Positions 6,303 to 10,930 of a DNA stretch of 12,775 nucleotides are shown one piece after another; the stretch's first letter is position 1, and each line of letters starts with the position of its first letter. The DNA comes from DASSUW01 sp035717845. Lineage in GTDB: Bacteria; Actinomycetota; Thermoleophilia; Solirubrobacterales; Solirubrobacteraceae. The notes beneath the pieces were generated by a model, which searched no databases, had not been told where the DNA came from, and was given only the letters and a program-made list of their open reading frames with translations. The position numbers and the translations under genes are program-made. The DNA lies in assembly GCA_035717845.1 (NCBI GenBank), contig DASTIC010000257.1, positions 1-12,775 of the forward strand. Reading direction: 5' to 3'.

Positions 6303-7106
6303 CTATCCCGAGTGGTCGGCGACCGTGCGGAGGCGCTCGAGGGCCCTCCGGATGAGGCGTGAGACGTGCATCTGGGAGACGCCGACGCGCTCCGCGATCT
6401 CTGCCTGGGTGAGGTCCTCGACGAAGCGCAGGTGCAGGACGATCCGGTCCCGCGGGGGCAGCGCCTCGAGCGTCGGGGCGATCGTCGCGCCGTATTCGAC
6501 GAGCTCGAAGCGCTCGTCCTCCTCGCCGATCGACTCCGCGTACGTCTCGCCGTCGCCCTCGTCCCCGAACCGGTACGACTCGAGCGACACCGCGTCGTAG
6601 GCCGACGCGGCCTCCATCGCCTCCAGCACCTGCTCCTGCGAGAGGTCGATCTGCTCCCCGATCTCGGCGACCGACGGCGAGCGCCCGAGCCGGCGCGACA
6701 GGTCCTTGACCGCGTTATCGACCTGCATGACGCGCTCCTGCATCCCGCGCGGGACGTGCACGGCCCAGCCGTTGTCGCGGAAGTAGCGCTTGAGCTCGCC
6801 CAGCATGGTCGGGACCGCGTACGAGGAGAAGGCCGTCTCGCGCGCGGGGTCGAAGCGGTCGATCGCCTTGATGAGGCCGAGCGTGGCGACCTGGATGAGG
6901 TCGTCGAGCGGCTCGTCCGAGCGCCGGTAGCGCCTGGCCATCCGCCTCGCGAGCGGCAGCAGCCGCTCGACCAGCTGCTCGCGCGCCGCCTGATCGCCCT
7001 GGCGGTGGTAACGGACCAGCAGTCGACGATCCTCCTCGGCCCTCGACTGTCCGGGAGCGTCCACCTCGGAGGCGGCGCCCTGCTGCTCGGGAGAACTTGG
7101 CGTCAT
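6303..7106 (-). CDS. SigB/SigF/SigG-family alternative sigma factor
   Basis: A 267-residue general-stress or developmental sigma factor lacking region 1.1. Region 2 contains DDLIQVATLGLIKAIDRFDP (about 68-87) and FSSYAVPTMLGELKRYFRDN, hallmark sequences of the SigB/SigF group, followed by WAVHVPRGMQE. Region 3 is at about 125-190. Region 4 is at about 210-265, with a helix-turn-helix (LTQAEIAERVGVSQMHVSRLIRRAL). The family is held inactive by an RsbW-type kinase; a matching kinase and antagonist lie at 10111-11296. ATG 7106 is chosen; GTG 7124 in the same frame would add six residues, and neither has a clear ribosome binding site. It lies 75 bases after the HAD gene, so it is probably cotranscribed with PfpI and HAD. 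It probably reads the GTTT...GGGTA promoters in this window (inference). Confidence 0.93.
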   Translation of the reverse strand: MTPSSPEQQGAASEVDAPGQSRAEEDRRLLVRYHRQGDQAAREQLVERLLPLARRMARRYRRSDEPLDDLIQVATLGLIKAIDRFDPARETAFSSYAVPTMLGELKRYFRDNGWAVHVPRGMQERVMQVDNAVKDLSRRLGRSPSVAEIGEQIDLSQEQVLEAMEAASAYDAVSLESYRFGDEGDGETYAESIGEEDERFELVEYGATIAPTLEALPPRDRIVLHLRFVEDLTQAEIAERVGVSQMHVSRLIRRALERLRTVADHSG

Positions 7107-7171
7107 CAGGTTGCCCGCGCGCACGGGCTCGCCGGCGAGACCGAAACGCGCATCTCCAGGCTATCGCTCAT
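7106..7171 (-). other. Possible 21-codon leader ORF before the sigma gene
   Basis: ATG (7171-7169) begins nine bases after the HAD stop, in the HAD frame. It runs 21 codons (MSDSLEMRVSVSPASPCARAT) to TGA (7108-7106). That stop overlaps the sigma ATG by one base (TGATG), an arrangement typical of translational coupling. No good ribosome binding site precedes it, and short ORFs arise easily in GC-rich DNA. If the sigma gene starts at GTG 7124 the two overlap further. Confidence 0.2.
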
Positions 7172-7180
7172 GGGCGGCGC

Positions 7181-7831
7181 TCATGAGAGCGGCGTCTCCT
7201 CGAGCCGCGTGCGCAGCTCCTGCACCGAGCCGAACACCGCCGTCGCGCCCGCTTCGCGCAGCTCGGCCTCGCTGAAGCCACCGGTGAGAACCGCGAGCGT
7301 CCCGATGCCCGCGCGTTCGGCGGCCAGGCAGTCCCACGTCGAGTCGCCGATCATCACGCTCTCCCCACCGCCGGCCTTCTCGATCGCGGCCTGCACGAGG
7401 TCGGGCTCGGGCTTGGTGCGCTCCACGTCGCCCGAGTCGGTCCAGCCATCGGCCAGCTCGCGCACGTCGAGGAGATCGAGGTAGTGCTCCACCTCGTCGG
7501 GCTTGGCCGACGAGGCGAGGACGACGGGATGGCCGCGCCGCTTGACGTCCTCGACCAGCTCGCGCGCGCCCTCCAGCGGGCGCACCTCGTCCATCAGCTC
7601 GCGGTACAGGACCATCTCGGCCGTGCGGATCTCGTCGCCGTGCGACGCCTCGAAGCCGTCGCTGGTCAGGGCGGCGACCAGCTGGTCGCCGCCCATGCCG
7701 ATGTGCCGGTGGATCCGCCACAGCGGGAGCGTCACGCCGCTCTGGCGGAACGCTCGGTACCAGGCGATCGTGTGCTGGTAGTTCGTGTCGACGAGCGTGC
7801 CGTCGATGTCGAGGATCGCGGCGACGGCCAA
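7181..7831 (-). CDS. HAD-superfamily hydrolase (phosphoglycolate phosphatase/beta-phosphoglucomutase-like)
   Basis: A 216-residue HAD phosphatase with all four motifs. Motif I is D8-I-D10-GTLVD, with Asp8 the nucleophile and Asp10 the acid/base. Motif II is at Ser107/Ser108 (VVLASSAKP), motif III at Lys140 (TKPEPD) and motif IV at Asp163/Asp167 (IGDSTWD). Residues 16-85 form a helical C1 cap. The substrate cannot be read from sequence; small sugar phosphates or phosphoglycolate are usual. The start is TTG (7831-7829): an in-frame TGA 12 bases upstream excludes a much longer form. The PfpI stop is 4 bases before, so the pair is an operon and translation may be coupled. The stop is followed 75 bases later by the sigma gene. 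Confidence 0.88.
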   Translation of the reverse strand: MAVAAILDIDGTLVDTNYQHTIAWYRAFRQSGVTLPLWRIHRHIGMGGDQLVAALTSDGFEASHGDEIRTAEMVLYRELMDEVRPLEGARELVEDVKRRGHPVVLASSAKPDEVEHYLDLLDVRELADGWTDSGDVERTKPEPDLVQAAIEKAGGGESVMIGDSTWDCLAAERAGIGTLAVLTGGFSEAELREAGATAVFGSVQELRTRLEETPLS

Positions 7832-7835
7832 GAGC

Positions 7836-8411
7836 TCAGCTCACGCTCTCACGCTGGCGGTCGTGGGCGCCCTCGCAGAACTCCTCGACGATCTTGGCGC
7901 AGAACGCCGGCAGGTCGTCGGGCTTGCGCGAGGAGACCAGGCCGCCGTCGGTGACGACCTCCTTGTCGACCCACGTGCCGCCCGCGTTGCGGATGTCGGT
8001 CCGCAGCGACGGCCACGAGGTGATCGTGCGCCCGCGCAGCACGTCCGCCTCCACGAGCGTCCACGGGCCGTGGCAGATGACGCCGACCGGCTTCGCCTGC
8101 TCGAAGAAGGCGCGGATGAACGCCACCGCGTCCTCGTCCATGCGCAGGTTGTCGGGGTTCGCGACGCCGCCCGGCAGGACGAGGGCGTCGTAGTCACCGG
8201 CGTCGGCGTCCGCCACCGTGCGGTCGACCGAGAACGTGTCGGCCTTGTCGAGATGGTTGAAGGCCTGGACCTCGCCGTCGTCGATCGAGAGCAGCTCGGG
8301 AGTGCCTCCGGCCTCCTCGACCGCCTTCCACGGCTCCGTCAGCTCCACCTGCTCGACGCCCTCGGGGGCGACGACGAACGCGATCCGCTTGCCGTCGAGC
8401 TTGCCAGCCAT
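7836..8411 (-). CDS. DJ-1/PfpI-family protein (YhbO/PfpI type)
   Basis: A 191-residue class I glutamine amidotransferase-like fold. The nucleophile elbow is Cys113-His114 in VICHGPWTL, the conserved acidic residue is Glu17 in VVAPEGVEQVEL, and the family signatures LVLPGGVANPDNLR (78-90) and VSSRKPDDLPAF (159-170) are present. Relatives are stress proteins described as proteases or as glyoxalase/deglycase-type enzymes acting on methylglyoxal damage; which activity applies here is open. Length is normal for YhbO/PfpI. ATG 8411 is preceded by GAAAGG, six bases upstream. It is the first gene of the PfpI-HAD-(sigma) run and diverges from the one-helix protein gene across a 63-base shared promoter region. 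Confidence 0.92.
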   Translation of the reverse strand: MAGKLDGKRIAFVVAPEGVEQVELTEPWKAVEEAGGTPELLSIDDGEVQAFNHLDKADTFSVDRTVADADAGDYDALVLPGGVANPDNLRMDEDAVAFIRAFFEQAKPVGVICHGPWTLVEADVLRGRTITSWPSLRTDIRNAGGTWVDKEVVTDGGLVSSRKPDDLPAFCAKIVEEFCEGAHDRQRESVS

Positions 8412-8438
8412 CGGTTTCCTTTCGTCGTGGGACGCGTC

Positions 8439-8465
8439 GTTTTACCCGCAGGCGCGGGCGGGTAG
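8439..8465 (+). promoter_or_regulatory. SigB/SigF-like promoter of the one-helix protein gene
   Basis: GTTT (8439-8442, within GTTTTAC) is followed 17 bases later by GGGTAG (8460-8465), then nine bases to ATG 8475. The spacing to the start implies a leaderless mRNA. Confidence 0.6.
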
Positions 8466-8467
8466 CC
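8442..8467 (-). promoter_or_regulatory. Weak divergent SigB/SigF-like promoter of the PfpI gene
   Basis: On the minus strand GGGTAA (8447-8442) follows GGCTAC (8467-8462) at 14 bases. The -10 is a good match and the -35 is poor. It is the mirror of the plus-strand promoter: each -10 overlaps the other's -35. A leader of about 25 bases with GAAAGG follows. Confidence 0.35.
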
Positions 8468-8474
8468 GCGAAGC

Positions 8475-8792
8475 ATGGGATATGTGATCGCCGCCGTACT
8501 CGTCCTGCTGATCGTCGCCGCGGGCGTCACGTTCTTCGTGCTCCGCTCGACTCGCACCGGGCAGGAGGCCTCGATCGCCGAGCCGGACGCGAACACCCCG
8601 CTCGGCGACACCGACCAGCATTCGGGCCGGCAGACGGCCGAGGGTGAGACGGTGGACGGGCACCGCGAGGGCGAGGCGCCCGCCACGCGCGGTTCGCGAC
8701 CGCCCGCGGGCAGCGGCGGCGTCGGCGGCGAGTCCGAGGGCGGCCGCCCGGTCGTCCCCGAGTCCGAGCGCCTCGGCGACCGCCCCCGCTGA
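8475..8792 (+). CDS. Single-pass membrane protein with hydrophilic tail
   Basis: A 105-residue protein. Residues 4-24 form one strongly hydrophobic helix (VIAAVLVLLIVAAGVTFFVL), followed by a long tail rich in Gly, Glu, Arg, Pro and Ser and probably disordered. There is no signal-peptidase or lipobox motif, so it is most likely an anchored protein; topology is uncertain because the start has no flanking charges while RSTR follows the helix, favouring the tail inside. ATG 8475 lies nine bases after GGGTAG, so it is apparently leaderless and probably belongs to the stress-sigma regulon. No family is recognised; small one-helix proteins like this are common but rarely characterised. Confidence 0.78.
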   Translation: MGYVIAAVLVLLIVAAGVTFFVLRSTRTGQEASIAEPDANTPLGDTDQHSGRQTAEGETVDGHREGEAPATRGSRPPAGSGGVGGESEGGRPVVPESERLGDRPR

Positions 8793-8833
8793 GCGAGCGG
8801 CGACGCGCCAACTCAGTCGAAGCTCACCAAAAC

Positions 8834-8859
8834 GTTTGCGAGAGCGGCCGAGTGGGAAT
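8834..8859 (+). promoter_or_regulatory. SigB/SigF-like promoter in the 8793-8997 gap
   Basis: GTTT (8834-8837) and GGGAAT (8854-8859) lie 16 bases apart, the same -10 variant as at 1365-1370. No confident protein gene follows directly. What follows is a short C-rich segment ending in a strong hairpin. Confidence 0.5.
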
Positions 8860-8865
8860 TGACGT

Positions 8866-8966
8866 CGTGTCGCGTCGCGGAACAGCCCTCCAATCTCCGG
8901 TCGGCGCGTCGAACCCTCCTCCTCACAAGGCCGAGGCGCCTCCCATCCGGGGGCGCCTCGGTCGTT
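8866..8966 (+). ncRNA. Candidate small RNA with two CCCTCC segments and a terminator hairpin
   Basis: About 100 bases lie between a SigB/SigF-like -10 (ending 8859) and the 13-bp hairpin at 8931-8961. The segment contains CCCTCC twice (8886-8891 and 8914-8919) plus further CTCC runs, all complementary to purine-rich ribosome binding sites. The first could sit in a loop closed by CGGA/TCCG (8878-8881 with 8896-8899). The same strand can be read as a 33-codon ORF (GTG 8867 to TAA 8968), but about a third of its codons end in A or T, unlike real genes here. A non-coding transcript is therefore favoured. End points are estimates. Confidence 0.38.
8931..8961 (+). terminator. Strong 13-bp hairpin, probable terminator
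   Basis: CCGAGGCGCC (8931-8940) pairs perfectly with GGCGCCTCGG (8952-8961). The stem extends inward by three more pairs, including one G-T, around the loop CATCC. It is followed by TCGTT, a weak T-run. It would end the candidate small RNA and insulate the next promoter, whose -35 begins three bases later. Confidence 0.6.
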
Positions 8967-8988
8967 AAGTCGTCGCAAGGCCGGGTAC
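8964..8988 (+). promoter_or_regulatory. SigB/SigF-like promoter of the proline-rich ORF/DUF1360 pair
   Basis: GTTA (8964-8967) is followed 15 bases later by GGGTAC (8983-8988), then nine bases to GTG 8998. The -35 has A for the last T, as at 10070. Confidence 0.5.
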
Positions 8989-8997
8989 GCGGGGCGT

Positions 8998-9111
8998 GTG
9001 ACCGCTCCCACTCCCACTCCCACCCCGCGACCCGAGCCGCCGCCGGCGCCCCCCACGCCGACGCCTGAGCCCGGCCCGCTGCCGCCGGACCCGAACCCGC
9101 GCCCCATCTAG
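8998..9111 (+). CDS. Proline-rich 37-residue peptide, possible translated leader
   Basis: GTG 8998 starts 37 codons ending at TAG (9109-9111). Nineteen of the 37 residues are proline, in a Thr-Pro/Pro-Glu-Pro pattern that begins MTAPTPTPTPRPEPPPAPP. It has no signal peptide or membrane segment. Support for expression: GGGTAC lies nine bases before the start, as at other leaderless genes here, and the stop shares its last base with the DUF1360 start (TAGTG), a coupling arrangement. The PPP run (residues 14-16) would slow ribosomes lacking EF-P help, so a regulatory leader is possible. A chance ORF in GC-rich DNA is the alternative. Confidence 0.5.
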   Translation: MTAPTPTPTPRPEPPPAPPTPTPEPGPLPPDPNPRPI

Positions 9112-9596
9112 TGCGGCCCGTATCCGAGACGCCGACCGAGCCGGCCGACTACGCCGCGCTCTCGACGGTCTACGGCGCGCTGCTGGGCGCCACCGCCCTG
9201 AGCGCGCGCCGGCGCGAGCCCATCCCCAGCGGCGAGGTGCCCGTCCTCGCCGCCGCCACCTTCGCGCTCTCCAAGCTGATCGTGAAGGAGAAGGCAGAGT
9301 CCTGGCTGCGGCAGCCGTTCGTCGACGAGGCGGGGGCGCGGCCGCGCCCGAAGGGCAGGCGGCTGCGCTACGCCGTCGGCGAGCTGCTCACGTGCACGCG
9401 CTGCACCGGCGCCTGGAGCGCGCTCGGCCTCGTGGCACTGCGCCTGCACGCACCGTCCACCGGCCGGGCGGCGGCCACGGTGCTCGCCGCCTCCGCCGGC
9501 AACGACATGCTCCAGGCCGGCTTCAGCTGGCTCTGTGCGGGCGCGACGACGAGCGAGCGGGCGGCCGGCCCGCCCCTCAGGCGGTCAGCCGCGTGA
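9111..9596 (+). CDS. DUF1360-family membrane protein
   Basis: A 161-residue protein with hydrophobic segments at about 14-31, 43-57, 100-112 and 120-143. The ELLTCTRCTGAW segment (91-102) contains a Cys95-x-x-Cys98 pair and matches the conserved ELLTCPxCxGxW signature of DUF1360 proteins. Their function is unknown; Bacillus relatives are sporulation-associated. GTG 9111 overlaps the stop of the proline-rich ORF by one base. No other plausible start exists before residue 133, so this start is well constrained. The C-terminal 20 bases overlap the convergent STAS gene (9577-9596), and the palindrome at 9576-9597 spans both stops. Confidence 0.82.
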   Translation: MRPVSETPTEPADYAALSTVYGALLGATALSARRREPIPSGEVPVLAAATFALSKLIVKEKAESWLRQPFVDEAGARPRPKGRRLRYAVGELLTCTRCTGAWSALGLVALRLHAPSTGRAAATVLAASAGNDMLQAGFSWLCAGATTSERAAGPPLRRSAA

Positions 9597-9597
9597 G
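9576..9597. terminator. Palindrome spanning two overlapping convergent stop codons
   Basis: CTCA-G-GCGG (9576-9584) pairs with CCGC-G-TGAG (9589-9597) around the loop TCAG, with one G-G mismatch. The outer arms contain the stop codons of the STAS gene (minus, 9577-9579) and the DUF1360 gene (plus, 9594-9596). It is a possible bidirectional terminator, with a modest stem. Confidence 0.35.
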
Positions 9598-9981
9598 CGC
9601 CGTGTCGACGTCGGGCGCCTGCTCGAACAGCTCCGAGGTGCGTGTGAGGTCGAGCAGGCGGCGCACCGGCATCGGCGCCTCGGCCAACACGAGCCTGATG
9701 TCACGTTCCGCCAGCTGGGCGCGAGCTCGCAGGAGCTCCTTCAGGATCGCGGAGTCCACGAACGTGACGCGGCGGAGGCCGATCACCAACGCCCGCCCCG
9801 CCGCCGCCTCCTCGATGCGGGCGCGCAGCTTCGGCGCCGCCGAGAGGTCCAGCTCCCCCTCGAGCGCAAGCACGGCGATGCCTGAGGCCGCCGGGCGCTC
9901 GGCGATCGCGAACGAGGCGGGGGGCCTGAGCCCGCGCGCGTCGATTTCCGGCGCCGTGCGGCGTGTTTCTCCTTCGTCCAT
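9577..9981 (-). CDS. STAS-domain anti-sigma factor antagonist, stand-alone
   Basis: A 134-residue protein. After about 30 variable residues comes a STAS domain (about 33-133) with the strands GIAVLALEGELDLSAAPKL and ALVIGLRRVTFVDSAILKEL. Ser77 follows Asp76 at the position phosphorylated in RsbV/SpoIIAA, but the motif is DSAILKEL rather than DSSGLGxL, so it is a divergent member. Phosphorylation by the RsbW-like kinase would switch off its binding. ATG 9981 has GAGGA (9991-9995 on the complement) at a good distance. It diverges from the RsbW operon and converges with the DUF1360 gene. It may compete with the RsbV-like protein at 10931 or serve a different anti-sigma factor. Confidence 0.88.
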   Translation of the reverse strand: MDEGETRRTAPEIDARGLRPPASFAIAERPAASGIAVLALEGELDLSAAPKLRARIEEAAAGRALVIGLRRVTFVDSAILKELLRARAQLAERDIRLVLAEAPMPVRRLLDLTRTSELFEQAPDVDTALTRLTA

Positions 9982-10110
9982 CCCCCAGACTCCTCGTCGC
10001 GATCATATGTCATGCTCCCAACCTCCCCTACGGCGGCCGGTTCACTTCGAGACCGTCGGGCCCGCCGCCGTTAGGCCGATCCTGAGCCGGGGTAGAGCAG
10101 GAAAAGTTCG
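9982..10110. other. Divergent control region between the STAS gene and the RsbW operon
   Basis: 129 bases. The plus strand carries the candidate promoter at 10070-10095. On the minus strand TATGAT (10009-10004) resembles a housekeeping -10, but no good -35 is at the right distance. No gene is seen. Confidence 0.45.
10070..10095 (+). promoter_or_regulatory. SigB/SigF-like promoter of the RsbW operon
   Basis: GTTA (10070-10073) is followed 16 bases later by GGGTAG (10090-10095). Here the start codon is 15-18 bases further on and AGGAAAA (10099-10105) lies between, so the message has a short leader with a ribosome binding site. Control of the anti-sigma operon by its own sigma factor would form the classic feedback loop. 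Confidence 0.55.
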
Positions 10111-10539
10111 ATGATGGGCCGCAAACAGTTCACTCTCGCGAGCACCGATGTTCGCCTCACCCTCCCGGCCCGTCCCGAGAACGTGGCGGTCATCCGGCAC
10201 GTCCTCGGCGCCTTCGCCGAGGCGCTCGAGCTGCCCGCCGACGTGGTGGACGACATGCGGCTCGCCGTCACCGAGGCGTGCACGAACGTCGTGCGTCACG
10301 CCTATCAGGACGAGCCCGGCCTGATCGACGTCGTCATCCGCCCCAGCGGCGACGCGCTGGAGCTGATCGTGATCGACCACGGCCGCGGCATGGGCAGCAG
10401 CGTGGACACCGGAGGCCCCGGCCTCGGGCTGCCGCTGATCGCCGCGCTGGCCGAGTCGGTCAGGATCGAGCCCGGCTCGCCGCGGGGCAGCCGGCTGGCG
10501 ATGATCTTCCCCTGCAAACCCAGGTTGCTCGTCGTATGA
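10111..10539 (+). CDS. rsbW: RsbW-like anti-sigma factor/serine kinase
   Basis: 142 residues from the first ATG; the adjacent ATG 10114 is better spaced from AGGAAAA and would give 141. It is a compact GHKL ATPase: N-box LAVTEACTNVVRHAY with Glu55 and Asn59, G1 box VIDHGRGM with Asp89, and G2 box GPGLGLPLI (102-110). RsbW-type proteins bind their sigma factor and phosphorylate the RsbV-like STAS partner. The likely targets are the sigma factor at 6303 and the STAS protein two genes downstream, although the sigma gene is 3 kb away rather than adjacent as in Bacillus. The stop overlaps the next gene's ATG (ATGA), so coupling is likely. The domain is normal length. Confidence 0.92.
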   Translation: MMGRKQFTLASTDVRLTLPARPENVAVIRHVLGAFAEALELPADVVDDMRLAVTEACTNVVRHAYQDEPGLIDVVIRPSGDALELIVIDHGRGMGSSVDTGGPGLGLPLIAALAESVRIEPGSPRGSRLAMIFPCKPRLLVV

Positions 10540-10928
10540 GCGTCGTCGAGCCCGCGACGACCGTCTCGATCGCCGCCGGCCCGCTCGTCGGCCCCATCCT
10601 CCGCCGGGTCGTCGGCATGCTCGCGGCCCGCGCCGACCTGCCGCTCGACCGCCTCGACGATGCGATCCTGGTGGCGGACCTGATCGCCGCCCGGGCGCCG
10701 GCCCACAGCGTGGACGACAAGATCAACGTCACGCTGGACCCGGGCGACCGCTCGCTCCTGCTGCGCGTGGGGCCGCTCCGCCACGGCGGCGGCGAGGCCC
10801 TGATCGTCGACGCGGCCGTGCCGGGCGTCGGCAACGTGATCGAGCAGCTCGCGGACGAGCTCTCCGTCTCGCCGGAAGGCGACAAGGAGTTCCTGCACGT
10901 CCGCCTCGCGTACACCAACGGCGGCTGA
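10536..10928 (+). CDS. Degenerate RsbW-fold protein lacking the ATP-binding boxes
   Basis: 130 residues from ATG 10536, in four-base overlap with rsbW. The layout follows an anti-sigma GHKL fold: a helix like VGPILRRVVGMLAARADLP, then LDRLDDAILVADLIAARAP in the place of the N-box, a strand DRSLLLRVGPL where G1 would lie, and GVGNVIEQLADEL where G2 would lie, ending in strand EFLHVRLAY. The catalytic Glu/Asn of the N-box are replaced (Asp48, Ala51/52) and no DxGxG or GxGL box remains. It is therefore probably a non-catalytic partner, for example an adaptor or heterodimer subunit of RsbW. The homology is judged by eye and needs a profile search. Confidence 0.72.
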   Translation: MSVVEPATTVSIAAGPLVGPILRRVVGMLAARADLPLDRLDDAILVADLIAARAPAHSVDDKINVTLDPGDRSLLLRVGPLRHGGGEALIVDAAVPGVGNVIEQLADELSVSPEGDKEFLHVRLAYTNGG

Positions 10929-10930
10929 CC

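Noticed and set aside
7125..7180. Possible dedicated SigB-like promoter for the sigma gene (GTTTCGG followed by GGGCAA).
   Set aside because: The spacing is 27 bases, far too long for this promoter class.
8838..8926. tRNA-like stretch of about 89 bases (GGCCGAGTGGGAATTG near the start, GTCGAACCCTCC near the end) resembling a class II tRNA.
   Set aside because: Acceptor arms pair at only about five of seven positions, no anticodon stem with a seven-base loop can be formed and the T stem does not pair. The 5' part is better explained as a GTTT-N16-GGGAAT promoter.
8867..8968. 33-codon ORF (GTG to TAA) running through the terminator hairpin.
   Set aside because: About a third of its codons end in A or T, unlike the genes around it, and it has no recognisable composition. 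Kept only as an alternative to the small RNA.
8859..9068. 69-codon frame from TTG 8859 overlapping the proline-rich ORF in another frame.
   Set aside because: Its start lies on the candidate -10, it runs through a terminator and a promoter, and its composition (Arg/Ser/His-rich) is typical of an out-of-frame reading.
9984..10060. Search for a SigB/SigF-like promoter for the lone STAS gene on the minus strand.
   Set aside because: GGGGA and GGGAG elements exist but no GTTT-type element lies 15-17 bases upstream. TATGAT (10009-10004) is a possible housekeeping -10, without a supporting -35.
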